DNA from: Elmis aenea
Taxonomy: Eukaryota; Arthropoda; Insecta; Coleoptera; Elmidae
NCBI GenBank assembly: GCA_947652605.1
Contig: OX393577.1
Location: forward strand, 52,972,108 to 53,036,107
Length of the DNA stretch: 64,000 nt
Reading direction: 5' to 3'
The position numbers were made by a program, and so were the translations under genes. Below the pieces are notes generated by a model. It did no database searches, was not told where the DNA came from, and was given only the letters and a program-made list of their open reading frames with translations. The stretch's first letter is position 1. Every line of letters starts with the position of its first letter. Of this stretch, positions 46,101-56,856 are shown one piece after another.

Positions 46101-46560
46101 ACATTAATTAAACGGTGAGATAATTGCATGTTTAGGTAAGGTTACGCCATGAAACTAAAAATTCAGAATTGTTATTTAAAGTCTCTTTTAGCCAACATTT
46201 CTTTGATCTAAAAAAAAAAAAAACACTTGGCGTTCGCGTTTCTCTCTCAACCGCGCAATTTAACACTTTATTAACACAACTTCAATGTGGCATGTGTTCG
46301 TACAAATGTGTTTAATGTAATGTGACAATTTTTTTGTTATGCAAATACATCACAAATTTAAAAAATAAAGTATTTATGCAGACTGTTCACGATAATATAA
46401 ACGCCCTGGGAATTTCAGAAACTGCAATAGATAAGATAATGGGGTAAATGAAACAAAATGTACAAATTAGGGGGAGTATAATGATTCATTTGTTTTATGG
46501 CAAAATGTGCAAAATATATAAATTTTTGTAACAAAACAAATACCAAAAAGGCACTGTCAA
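43150..46560. other. Long intergenic stretch; one coding-like minus-strand frame
   Basis: A minus-strand frame at 43333-43545 (CRLTGLMLGDYFSCLPLENL, then GRPKETNIKCSSLVELYMSV) has balanced codon use and a possible acceptor (CTTCCTGACATGTAG) at its 5' side, but no recognised homology. At 44740-45790 the phrase CATTAAAACTACTA and variants recur irregularly, a degenerate low-order repeat. Otherwise nothing. Confidence 0.35.
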
Positions 46561-46984
46561 ACATTACTTAGTACCTACTAGGTTGTTTCTTTTCCGTAAT
46601 TCAGGGATCCCGGTCCATTTTAAGCTATTTTATATTTCTCGGTAAATACTTATTGTCCCGGGGATTCCCTTGATTTTCAAAAAATATGTACTTATTTCGT
46701 TTATTTTGTGTTAAGATCTTTGTAATACTATCATAACTTATCAGAATTTATTAAAATTACCTTTACTAACAGTAAATTATACAAAACTTTATTCTTATTT
46801 CAAAATATTGTTTTTCTGTTTAATACACGTAATAACAAATTATGTACATCCGTCGTATGGCGTAAAGTAAGCCCAGTCTCCATGTCAATATCTTCAAAAT
46901 ACTTTCACCGTTCTATTATTGTGTACCCTGGTAATGCGAACCAAAATAGCTTATAAATGAAATTTTATTGATAAAAACAATGTC

Positions 46985-47092
46985 TCTTTGCTGCTAAATG
47001 CTCTCAAAACAATTCCACTCACATCAATAGAGACTGAGAGGGCATTTTATGTGGCAGGACTCTTGTTAAAAATTAAGAGTAAGACTATGTGA
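46985..47092 (+). pseudogene. hAT transposase C-terminal dimerisation-domain remnant
   Basis: The frame reads SLLLNALKTIPLT, SIETERAFYVAGLLLKIKS, KTM, stop. This corresponds to the hAT dimerisation core (IP.TS.E.ER.FS.AG...TKIRS.L). It supports a hAT identity for the surrounding CCCGGG-bearing element and parallels the remnant at 21260-21373. Confidence 0.7.
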
Positions 47093-47180
47093 CCTTTATT
47101 TTTTTAAATCCTGTTAAAAAAATTCAAGTTAAAAATTATGTTATTTTGTTTATTATAATGGCATTGCAATAGAAAGGTTA

Positions 47181-47297
47181 TACAGGGTGTGTAAAAATTG
47201 GCGGAAGCGCTAAACGTGGCGATGTTCTTCGTAAAATTCCAAGTCGAAAATCTTTATACGACGTGTAGCGCTTCCGCCAATTTATACACACCCTGTA
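47181..47297. mobile_element. Foldback family D, internally deleted copy (117 bp)
   Basis: Both ends of family D are present (TACAGGGTGTGTAAAAATTG ... ACACACCCTGTA, GCGGAAGCGC ... GCGCTTCCGC), but the left arm stops at AAAATCTTTATACG and joins the outer right arm directly. The result is a MITE-sized hairpin. Confidence 0.85.
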
Positions 47298-47569
47298 TTT
47301 CCCAAATGTATGTTTGTCTCCCCAATATTATTTTATTATTTATAATAATCATGAAGCAAAATGTATTACATATATGACTTGGAGTTGTTTTTAAGTAGGT
47401 ACCTAATAAAAAGCGCTCCCTCCCTTTTTTGAGTTATTTATTTAAAAATGTTAACATAATATATTATACCCCGGGATCCCGGGAAATACCGGGACAAAGA
47501 CCCATTTGTTGCTGGAATCCCGGGACAAGCTAAATTGCCAAATATGAGAAACCCTAAAGCCATTACTTT

Positions 47570-48720
47570 TCACACAGTTATTTGAACTTGAATAGTAGGG
47601 TAATATCTAAAAACAATAAATTTTTATTATTTTCCATATACAGCAATATTTTTGCAGCCCAATTACTATTAGATAATAAAAGAATTGTTTACAGGCGTAA
47701 TAGTCAATACTATAGTCTCATAATAATCAGAAATGGCAAAGAAAAACGACATTTTAATAATCAAATTTTAAAATCAAAGTTACGTTACTAATTTATACCT
47801 TAAAAGTTAAGAGTTTTTTGTTAAAAAAAAAAGCTTATAAATTAACATTTGTTTGGTCAAATATGCAGATTTTTATAATTTTGCGAAGTACTCTATAGGC
47901 ACTTGTTTTAAAAATTCGCTACCAAAACGAAGAAGGAAAACTATTTAATTACCAAATAAAAAGCTGACGATCGCTAGACTGACATATACGTTATCGTATC
48001 ATATCATACCGTACAGAATTTATAGCGATTCTGGCTTGTTTATTTTGAATTTAAAAAATTATAAGGGTGTGACATGCAAATTTAGTTACCCGGTATTTTT
48101 CCAATGGTTATTTTTTTGTCAATGTATGATTAATGAAAGTAATTTTATGTAAAAGATCCATTAATAATTGTGCTTTTTTTCAATTTCAATTTCTATGAGG
48201 TTTTACAACTTCGCACGCATTCGTCAATGAAAATTTGTTTCAAATAAATAAACAAAAAAATACTGACTGAGGAAGGCGAAGAAGTGACAGTGAATAACAG
48301 TAAAAATTAAAGGAAAAACAATAAATGACATCATTGACATCTTAAACTTAATCAAATAATATTATTACATTGTACAGTTTGATTGCCTTTAACTTATCTT
48401 CTGTATGTTACAGTGTCTGAGATTGGCAAGGCAGCCACATTATCTTTGACAATGTATAATCTATGACGTTCATTTACGAGACCCCGCAGGTAACTAAGAC
48501 AGAGACATCGTACAAAGGGTCAAAATAAATTGTCTAAGAAGTACGCTAGTACTTTGTGTTTTGCACCAAAATAATCATCGTGACCTAAGCCATAAAAGCG
48601 CGGTTCAACAAACAGACGGAAAAATTTGTTAACCAAAGCAGTGGTTCTTAGACTCAAGGCTTTAAAACATAATAAACTTTATAGTGATAAATTACTTACA
48701 AGTGTAATGTATTACATAAT
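47570..48720. other. Intergenic, nothing recognised
   Basis: No protein-like frame, inverted repeat or RNA gene that I can support. Confidence 0.4.
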
Positions 48721-48721
48721 A

Positions 48722-48975
48722 TACAGCGTGTACAAAAAGTAACGTCACGCGTCAATATCTTCTGTTGCTAACTAGTAACTAGTAATAACTTTAAAATAAT
48801 ACACAGGGTGTTTCTTATGTCCGGTACAAACTTCAAACACAAATAAGTCAATTTTATTAAATGGAACCCTCTATATATTTTTACATTGTCTTATCGACAA
48901 TTTAATTACCTATAAAAAGTATGTCTGAAATTAATATTTCTTCAGTTATTGCGGTTTTAATAATAATTTACGGGC
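48722..48975. repeat. Composite ACAGGGTG-type repeat (family E), short copy
   Basis: TACAGCGTGTACAAAAAGTA followed by the CACAGGGTGTTTCTTATG cassette ending TTCAGTTATTGCGGTTTTAA; compare 30521-31140, of which this is a shortened version. Confidence 0.5.
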
Positions 48976-49134
48976 ACAAACAAAATATTTAATAAAACTA
49001 AACTAGAAGGCTTTGGAAATATGTAAAAAAAAAAATATGCTATTTTTACGTTTAATTATTTGGTAAGAAACTAAAGTGATACTAAAAGTCCTAAAATGAA
49101 AATAACTTTCTGTTAAGATTTAAAAAAATAGAAT

Positions 49135-49450
49135 ACGATACACAGAAGTACAGAAAGACCCAGAAACTGAATCAATACTGGAATATGTTAAAGAAAAACA
49201 ACTAGCGGAGGCATACACTCTGAATGGAAAAGACCAGACTGGCTCGAAGAATACGGGAGGTTGGAATAGCAACAAAAAGAAACAAAGGAAAACCGAGATG
49301 TATCTTGGAAAACGATAGCAAAGAACATCTAAATAAGAGGCCAAACAGTACAGGAAGCAAGAAGATTAGCTCAAAATAGAAAACGATGGAAAACTTTTGT
49401 GCATCAAACAATGAAAACAAAAAAAAAACACCCAGACGGGAAGTATTGAT
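49135..49450 (+). pseudogene. 3' remnant of a LINE ORF2
   Basis: One frame ends RGQTVQEARRLAQNRKRWKT, then FVHQTMKTKKKHPDGKY, stop. ARRLAQNRKRWK parallels LANDRKEWRKI at the C-terminus of the RTE-like ORF2 at 6558-7274. Earlier parts are out of frame (YTLNGKDQTGSKN). The foldback at 49457 follows directly. Confidence 0.55.
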
Positions 49451-49456
49451 TGTGTA

Positions 49457-50262
49457 TACAGGGTGTCCCAATTATACACCGCCAAAAAGTAGGTGCATAT
49501 TCCTGAGTGAAAATAATGACCATTTGTCAAATATTTTGTTATCTGAAAATCCTTCCTTTCAAAGTTAGAGACCTCCAAAGTTGCAAGAAAAAAAAATCAA
49601 AAAATCGATTACGTCCTAGCCGTTTAAGCTAGAGCTATCAAACTTGGCCGAAATGTTTAGGTGTTTCCCATTGACTTTGTGGGATAATTAGAAAGAAAAC
49701 ACGTAATTGGAAGTGATTTACAGTCAGGTCATCCGCTTACCAGGCGAACAAGCCTTAAGTCAAGCATGACATTAGCCAACTAAGTTTAGTAAAAAAAATA
49801 TTTGAGGTGTATAAACAGAGTTTGTCGATGCATCTTTAGCGCTAATTTTCTCGAAAACGGCTACGTTTACAGCAAAAAACAAGAAAGGACGAATTTTTTC
49901 CTCTTAAGTCGTACTTTCTTATGGACGAATGACATTTTCAATTTTATTCCAGAGAAAAAAATTCTGAACATCGGATGACCCGACTATAAATCATACTTCT
50001 AATTACGTATTTTCTTTCTAATTATCCCACAAAGTCAATGGGAAACACCTAAACATTTCGGTCAAGTTTGATAGCTCTAGTTTAAACGGCTAGGACGTAT
50101 CGATTTTTTGATTTTTTTTTTCTTGCAACTTTGGAGGTCTCTAACTTTGAAAAGAAGCATTTTCGGATAACAAAATACGAGTATGTATAGGACAAATGGT
50201 CATCATTTTCACTCAGGAATATGCACCTACTTTTTGGCGGTGTATAATTGGGACACCCTGTA
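49457..50262. mobile_element. Foldback element, TACAGGGTGTCCCAATTATA arms (806 bp)
   Basis: TACAGGGTGTCCCAATTATA, CACCGCCAAAAAGTAGGTGC face GCACCTACTTTTTGGCGGTG, TATAATTGGGACACCCTGTA; TA on both sides (49455-49456, 50263-50264). Arms match over more than 300 bp (ATTATCCCACAAAGTCAATG region). No gene. Confidence 0.9.
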
Positions 50263-50653
50263 TAATAAATATAAAATTGTAAGAATTCCATTATAATCGA
50301 AAACCGCCTTAAAACAAACTTATTATAACCAAAATCAGCAATTCTTATTGGCCCATTCGCAGTATATGAAAAGATAATAATCTGCATCCATACAAAACAC
50401 ATTAACACGAAAGTTTACTTAGTGGAAATTACGACAGTCGTTTCAATTTTATTTCATGATCGACGACACCCCAAGAAACTGCTCTCTCGCACAAAATAAT
50501 ATAGCCTGATGAGACTGAATTTCATAACAACGACATAAACAGACAAAGGTCTAATGATTGGTCTCTAGATAATTCGCCAAGAGAAACAAATTTTCAACTC
50601 TATTGGGACATCAACCACACAAATTTAGGTTGACAAACGAAAATGTGCAGATA

Positions 50654-52711
50654 TACAGGGTGTTTTTTAAGTATTGCAAAAAAAAATCATAAGGTGATTC
50701 CTTATCGAAAATTAAGGTGGGTCTTCTGTATAAAAATGTTTTCCTTAGACGTCTCCTTTCGGAGTTACACCCCCCTAAAGAGGAGCGGTAAAATTGGGTT
50801 TTTATTTTATTTCTCAAATTTGGATATACAGCGTGTCCCCGTTATCAACTCGAATATTTTAAGTGGTGATAGAGGACCTTTTTCTGAGAAAAAAAATCAA
50901 GTACATTTTTTTCCTAAAATCAAATGCTAAGCTAATATCAACACTTACTTGATTTTTTTACACTTCTGCATTTATAAGACTCTGTAGCCGAAAATATCAA
51001 TTTTATCGTAAAATACCTTAAAGCTTTTTAATAGAACATGAAATTCTTTACAAAATTAGTTCTATTTATTTTTTGTCTAGAGGCAATAGTTTAAGAGTTA
51101 TAAAGCAGTTTGTACAAAAATATTTACAAAATTTACAATATTTAATTGTTTCTTAGACTTTGCAACCGCTGTATCTTTAAAACGAAAGGTTGTACAAAAA
51201 AAACCGACGGCCCATTCCGTATAGCAAATTTTATGGGCTACTACTTTGGTCTAGTGAAATTTTTTGAAAATCAAACCGATTTTCCGGAAAAGCTGAAAAT
51301 AAGGAATAGAGTGCAAAAATAAAATTTCCTACAAATATTGTTTTGTATTTAAAAATGCTTTTAAAGAGAGTGCGATTACGTTATTGAAAATAATTGAGGT
51401 CATTTTGAACACTTATTGAAGTAATTTTGTGGTTACATGTTAATTTTATTGCGTCCAGATGGAGTTGCATTGTTTTGCATTTCCTCGTTTTCGAAAAACA
51501 AAAACTCCCGGTATTATGATATTTTGTATTTAAAAATGCCATAGCATCCGCAACATTCATAAAATTATGTATCTCATCAGTTTCAAAGCTTTTTATGAAG
51601 TTTGAAATTCTTCAGAAAACTACCCCTTATCATTTTTTTTAAGGAGCTAACGAACAAATTTAACAAAAAATTGTAAAATTGCATATAAATAAGTTATGTA
51701 AATTTTTAAAAACGCCGCATCTTTTTAACGAAACGTCGTAGAGCAAAACGGATGCCTATTGCGGATAAGGCATTTAACGGTCTACAACTTCGGTAAACAT
51801 GTTATTCAATAAAACTAAATGTATCATAGAAATGTTTATAATAGTGAAAAAGGTGAAAAAAAAACGATAAAATGCAAAACAATGCAAATCCATCTGGACG
51901 CAATAAAATTAACATGTAACCACAAAATTACTTCAATAAGTGTTCAAAATGACCTCCATCATTTTCAATCACGTAATCTCACTCTCTTTAAAAGCATTTT
52001 TAAATACAAAAAAATATTTGTAGGAAATTTGGTTTTTGCACTCTATTCCTTATTTTCAGCTTTTCCGGAAAATCGGTTTGATTTTCAAAAAATTTCACTA
52101 GACCAAAGTAGTAGCCCATAAAATTTGCTATACGGAATGGGCCGTCGGTTTTTTTGTACAACCTTTCGTTTTAAAGATACAGCGGTTGCAAAGTCTAAAA
52201 AACAATTAAATTTTGTAAATTTTTTAAATTTTTTTGTACAAACTGGTTTATAACTCTCAAACCATTGCCTGTAGACAAAAAATAAATAGAACTAATTTTG
52301 TAGAGAATTTTATGCTCTATTAAAAAGCTTAAAGGTATTTTACGATAAAATTGATATTTTCGGCTACAGAGTCTTATAAATGCAGAAGTGTAAAAAAATC
52401 AAGTAAGTGTTGATATCAGCTTAGCATTTGATTTTAGGAAAAAAATTTACTTGAAATTTTTTCTCAGAAAAAGGTCCTCTATCACCACTTAAAATATTCG
52501 CGTTGATAACGGGGACACCCTGTATATAGGAAAATGAAAATGATATTTGGTAGATGTTTTATACTTATTAAAACGTTTTCCATAATACTATTTTCAATCG
52601 TCCCCCACCTTCACAGGGGGCTGAAAAGTGCGACCCCTGTTGGTTTTTTAATCAGAACATTTTGGTGAATTTAAATTTTAAAAAATTGCAATACTTAAAA
52701 AACACCCTGTA
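50654..52711. repeat. Dispersed repeat family A, copy 4, split by a foldback
   Basis: Terminal inverted repeat of about 25 bp: ACAGGGTGTTTTTTAAGT...TTGCAA on the left and the complement ending CACCCTGTAT on the right. The left part runs to 50826, the right part from 52525, and the two rejoin within TTTGGATA / TAGGAAAATG. This copy shows both ends of family A clearly. Confidence 0.8.
50827..52524. mobile_element. Foldback element, TACAGCGTGTCCCCGTTATC arms (1698 bp)
   Basis: TACAGCGTGTCCCCGTTATC faces GATAACGGGGACACCCTGTA. Arms match over about 650 bp or more, including CTTATAAATGCAGAAGTG type segments, TTTCCGGAAAAGCTGAAAAT and CGTCCAGATGGA / TCCATCTGGACG. Inserted at TA in family A. No gene. 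Confidence 0.9.
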
Positions 52712-52712
52712 T

Positions 52713-53029
52713 AAACATTAACTCAGACTTAGGGCGGACATGTCATCTAATATTTCTTGCATATTGGCTTAAAACAAATAATTTTTTTAATATAAATAAG
52801 TTCAATCAAAAATCCCATGTCTTGATTATGACAACGTCTTGTAGAAATGCTTAATCATCTTAAAGATTTTCGTCTCCTCGTCAGTAGCACTCATGAATTG
52901 ATATACGTAAATAATTAAATAACATAGTTACTGACGAAGAAATGAAAGTCTTGAAATTGGTTTACCATAATGCTAAAAAACATCTGGTTCAAAAATGATG
53001 AGTGATTTTAAGTAAACTTATAGAATAAG
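52713..53029. other. Intergenic, nothing recognised
   Basis: Short spacer between the nested foldbacks and the truncated LINE. Confidence 0.4.
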
Positions 53030-53692
53030 GGAAAAACCATACATTACGTTAGAACAAGAAAGGAGCAAGTAGCAATGTTCAAACATTTAGGAACGATAAT
53101 TGCAGAGAACGGTAAATTGAAAGAAACGCTGAATACAGAATAGCTGCATCGAGGAAATTTTATCACTGCACTAATAAATGCTTGATAAGTAAGATTGAGA
53201 TCTCAAGAGAAAATAAGACGTGAGTATTTAATACAGTATACGTACCAATTCTTACTTATTGTTCAGAAACTTGAGCACTTACAAGAAAAGAAAAACAAAG
53301 GATATAGACGCAGGAGATGAGATTTTTGAGAAGAATAGAAGTATGTACACTAATTCATAAGATTAGCAACGATAAAATTAGAAAAAGCCTCGGGGTAAAG
53401 AACATAAAAAAGGATGGAGACAAACCAATTAAGATGGCTTGGACATCTACTACGCATGCCAAAAAGCAGGTACGCAAAAATGGCATTGAAACAAAGTTTG
53501 AGGGAAGGAGAAGTAGATCAAGAAAAAATTGGAAAAACGAAGCCAGATATAGACTGGAACAAAAAGGAGGTAGCTGGAGAGATGTGTCACAATTGGCCAA
53601 TAATAAACAAAGATGAAGAAATATAATCAAAAACCAGGAAAACATACCTCGACATCGAAAGGTACAAAAGGACCCGATTAAAAAAAAAAGTT
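53030..53692 (+). pseudogene. 5'-truncated, frameshifted RTE-like LINE copy
   Basis: Corresponds to about 6660-7330 of the LINE at 3118. Frames yield EQVAMFKHLGTIIAENGKL, EMRFLRRIEVCTLIHKISND, METNQLRWLGHLLRMPKSRY and a DVSQLAN end, distributed over several frames with stops. The 3' tail is collinear too (CTCGACATCGAAAGGTACAA versus CTCGACACCGAAAGGTACAA) and ends in an A-run at about 53681-53692. Classic product of incomplete reverse transcription followed by decay. Confidence 0.85.
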
Positions 53693-54203
53693 ATCAGAAA
53701 ATGTATTCTTGACCAGGGTTGATAAAAATCATGATTTTTTTAAAAAAATCAAAAAAATCGATTTATTTGATTTAAATCAGATTTTTTTAAAATTAAATCA
53801 AATGTTCATATTTGCATGCTATTTCTGTTTTGTGCTAATATATTTAATAACCAATATATTTAATTCATTGGAGAATTTTTGTTAAAATAAAAAATTAAAT
53901 ATAATGAATAAAAATTTCGAAAAAAATCAGTGCTAAATAGTGATGTTATATATAATTAAGTCTTTGTCTTAACAAGCAATAAACAGTATGATTATATTTA
54001 TATTTCAAAGTGTAGTATATGATCTACAAAACCATGCTTGCTATTCATCATCAACTATATGTGACTTGTGATCGAATTCTATGCCTGAAAATACTTGTCT
54101 AAACATGCAAATGCAGTTTTGTATGTAAGGGTATCCCAGATTCTGTTATTCAGTTCATTTTAGTTAGCAAACGTGTACACATCACATAAATAAACGCAAC
54201 ATA

Positions 54204-54548
54204 ATGTCAGGAAGGAAAAGGGATAGTGTTTGGCAACATTTTATAGAAAAATCAAACAAATTGAAAGGGAAAGCTGGGAGCAGAGCAGTTTGTAAATATT
54301 GCAAAGAAGAAATACAAGGTCTGGTAGAAAGATTAAAAGCACACCGTGAAAAATGTCAGAAGAAACAAATGCATATGAATGAAGTTACTGAATGTAATAC
54401 AGAAGATACTGACACAGATTCTAATCCTACCACCATAGAAACAAGTCAACCGAAAGAGTTTTTTGATCCACAACCTAGTACGTCTAGAATGGATACAAAT
54501 ACAAATATAAGCTCACCACCTGCTAAAAAAAAAAAAAGAAATGACTGA
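54204..54548 (+). CDS. hAT transposase N-terminal part with BED zinc finger
   Basis: 114 residues. W10, C30, C33, H47 and C51 form a BED-type zinc finger (W..F, C-x2-C, H-x3-C), which binds the transposon ends. A Ser/Thr/Asp-rich linker and a basic PPAKKKKR tract follow, where reading ends at RND-stop because the A-run at 54525-54537 shifts the frame. With one A fewer the frame would pass directly into the transposase ORF that starts at 54541, so this is most likely the first fifth of a single ~600-residue protein. The 8-base overlap of the two ORFs is a by-product. Alternatively transcript slippage on the A-run could restore the frame in some mRNAs. Confidence 0.85.
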   Translation: MSGRKRDSVWQHFIEKSNKLKGKAGSRAVCKYCKEEIQGLVERLKAHREKCQKKQMHMNEVTECNTEDTDTDSNPTTIETSQPKEFFDPQPSTSRMDTNTNISSPPAKKKKRND

Positions 54549-55995
54549 AAATTTATTAATGAAATCATTTGTAGTGCGTACTTCTAACGAGTTAAAGAAA
54601 AATCTTGATAGACAAATCGCAAAAGCTATTTATGCGACAAATAGTAGTTTCAGATGTATCGAACAACCAGAAGTGATAAAAGCAATCGAAATGTTACGGC
54701 CAGGTTATTCACCACCTTCTAGGTTCGCTGTATCTTCAACATTATTAAATGAAGTGTACATGGAAGAAAAAGAAAAATGTCTTGCAAAATTAACAAATAG
54801 TTCGGTTTGCCTTTCCTTAGATGGTTGGTCAAATGTACATAACGAACCGATAATTTGCGCTACTGTAACAACAGATTATGGATCAACCTTCCTCCTTGAA
54901 AGTATAGATACATCAGGACATGCACATACAGCCGATTATTTAACAAGTATAGCAATCAGTTTAATAAATAAGTGCAAAACTCAATATAATTGTGCAGTTT
55001 CAAGTTTCGTTACAGATAATGCAGCTAATATGAGCAAAATGAGAGAAAACATTAAAAATGAAGTAACCGATGTAAATGTGATAACCTATGGATGTTCAGC
55101 ACACATTCTAAATTTACTTTCCAAGGACTTGCAGATACGCGATATTAAAGAAAATGTTGTGCATGTTGTTAAGTATTTCCGTAATAATCATTTGGCAAGT
55201 GCTAAATATAAAGCTGCCGGAGGTAAGGCGTTAATATTGCCTCAAGACGTAAGATGGAATACTCTTGCAGATTGCGTGGAAATATTTACACTAGAATGGC
55301 AGAAATTGTTACAAATTTGTGAAGAGAACAAAGACCAAATTGATTCTTTAATATTCCAAAAGGTGTCTAACATTAAACTGAAACGATCGGCAGAAGATTT
55401 TTTAAAAATAATAAAACCAATTTCCGTAACTTTAGACAAATTACAAAGAACAGATGCATTTTTAGCTGATGCTGTAGAAGCATGGAAAGAACTTGAGGCT
55501 GTTTTTGATGATACTATTACATTAAATATTAAACAAATGGCTGCATTTCAAAAACGATATGCTCAAGCTTTGACACCGTACCATTTTTTGGCTTATTTAT
55601 TAGACCCTAGAAAAACAAAATTTCCTTTAAAATATAATGAAAAAGACGCAGCTTTAAAAGTAGCAGCAGAAAGTTACCCACACAGTGGTTTATTACCCAT
55701 AATAATAAAATTTGAAGCTAAATCTGATCCATTTAAATCTGTTATGTTTAGTGAGGAAATTATTAATAATGTTACTCCAATACAGTGGTGGAAATCACAA
55801 AAAGATGTTTCCGATATTAATAAAGTGTTGCCAATATTAACACAACTAATGTGCAGTGTAACTTCTTCGGCCTCAGTTGAAAGAATTTTTTCAACATTTG
55901 GATTGGTCCATTCGACAATAAGAAATAAACTGGGAACTGAAAAGGCTGCAAAACTGGTATTTTTACTCCAACATTACAATACCAAAAATTTATAA
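54541..55995 (+). CDS. hAT transposase, catalytic and dimerisation part
   Basis: 484 residues with no internal stop. Visible landmarks: CLSLDGWSN with the first catalytic Asp (about residue 94), SFVTDNAANM with the second (about 159), the YGCSAHILNLL C-x2-H motif (185-188), LPQDVRWNTL (about 230), and the C-terminal dimerisation domain SSASVERIFSTFGLVHSTIR at about 442-461, extending to LVFLLQHYN. Family knowledge: it excises and reinserts elements by hairpin formation on the flanking DNA, producing 8-bp duplications. The ATG at 54541 is probably an internal Met of a longer protein whose BED part lies in the preceding frame. The intact frame suggests recent activity. Confidence 0.9.
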   Translation: MTENLLMKSFVVRTSNELKKNLDRQIAKAIYATNSSFRCIEQPEVIKAIEMLRPGYSPPSRFAVSSTLLNEVYMEEKEKCLAKLTNSSVCLSLDGWSNVHNEPIICATVTTDYGSTFLLESIDTSGHAHTADYLTSIAISLINKCKTQYNCAVSSFVTDNAANMSKMRENIKNEVTDVNVITYGCSAHILNLLSKDLQIRDIKENVVHVVKYFRNNHLASAKYKAAGGKALILPQDVRWNTLADCVEIFTLEWQKLLQICEENKDQIDSLIFQKVSNIKLKRSAEDFLKIIKPISVTLDKLQRTDAFLADAVEAWKELEAVFDDTITLNIKQMAAFQKRYAQALTPYHFLAYLLDPRKTKFPLKYNEKDAALKVAAESYPHSGLLPIIIKFEAKSDPFKSVMFSEEIINNVTPIQWWKSQKDVSDINKVLPILTQLMCSVTSSASVERIFSTFGLVHSTIRNKLGTEKAAKLVFLLQHYNTKNL

Positions 55996-56275
55996 ATGTA
56001 TATTATTATATATTATTTTAAATGAATTACGTTTCGTTACGTTACGTATAAGTATGTATTTAATACGTATATACATATAAGAACTGTTTTTTTTTTTTAA
56101 ATACTTATATTATGATTTAAATCAATGATTTTTTTAAAAAAATCACTTGATTTATATTATGATTTAAATCAATGATTTTTTTAAAAAAATCACTTGATTT
56201 AAATCATGATTTAAATCATGATTTAAATCATGATTTAAATCAATTGATTTAAATCTGCTCAACCCTGTTCTTGAC

Positions 56276-56856
56276 TAAATCCACCGTAGAAATACTAAAT
56301 TAGCGCACAATCTTGTACAAAATTGTAAGTGATTTACAAATAAAACATAAATACCTATTGGTTTGTTTTTTTTTTTATTGCTGGGTTGGGACTTGTTCAC
56401 TGATCCGCTCTGTATACAGACACAAAATCATAATGTAAACGACGAACGCCAACCAGAACATGTGCCTGTGGTTTAACAACGTTAAGGGTGCAGCACTTCA
56501 TGTTTATTACACACTACACCACCAAAAATAATGTTCGTAAGAACATTACCACACGATTATAGCAGAGACGTTTGTAGTTAATTATCCTTAAATGATTCCA
56601 AATGTTACAGTTTACAGGGAAATTAAATGAAAATTGTAAAAACAACTACAACTGTTTATGTCCCATTACTCTATCAAATTTCCACAAACATAGAATTGTA
56701 ACAACAATTAATTAGTCTCATGGGTGTCGATTTGTGGTTTTTAAAAGTTATTCACAGGCAACAAAAAGTTACGTGGAGTCGTTACGAGAAAACATGTAAA
56801 ATAAATGAACTTGTGTTACGCAAAGTGATAAGCATCAGAAATGGATTGCTTCGGTT
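56276..56856. other. Intergenic, nothing recognised
   Basis: No protein-like frame or repeat pairing found. Confidence 0.4.

Larger units (their letters stand above)
46570..47560 (+). mobile_element. Internally deleted hAT element with CCCGGGATCCCGGG subterminal repeats
   Basis: Subterminal CAGGGATCCCGGTCC (about 46602) and CCCCGGGATCCCGGGAAAT / GGAATCCCGGGACAAG (47470-47530) mirror each other in the style of the hATs at 21036-22586. A transposase C-terminal remnant lies inside. Exact ends are uncertain: CATTACTT occurs at 46562-46569 and 47561-47568 and could be the 8-bp duplication, but the ends inside it match each other poorly. A deleted family D foldback (47181-47297) is nested in it. 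Confidence 0.5.
53714..56267 (+). mobile_element. Nearly autonomous hAT transposon (2554 bp)
   Basis: Ends CAGGGTTGATAAAAATC and GATTTAAATCTGCTCAACCCTG, flanked by a perfect 8-bp duplication TTCTTGAC (53706-53713 and 56268-56275) fitting nTnnnnAn. It holds a BED-finger ORF and a transposase ORF that together look like one gene split at a 13-A run. The right end carries two tandem 47-bp units (56107-56153, 56154-56200) and then ATTTAAATCATG repeats. It landed 14-22 bases downstream of the truncated LINE. Confidence 0.95.

Noticed and set aside
46570..47560. Firm assignment of CATTACTT as target duplication of the CCCGGG-bearing hAT
   Set aside because: The octamer is AT-rich, does not fit nTnnnnAn, and the sequences just inside it do not form a good inverted repeat; left as a possibility only.
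49202..49578. Minus-strand frames rich in Phe and Leu near 49.1-49.6 kb that looked like membrane proteins
   Set aside because: They are antisense to a LINE C-terminal remnant (plus strand, RLAQNRKRWKTF) and cross a foldback end.
50611..52121. Several 65-110 residue open frames inside foldback arms
   Set aside because: They occur symmetrically in both arms and cross element ends; no recognisable domain.
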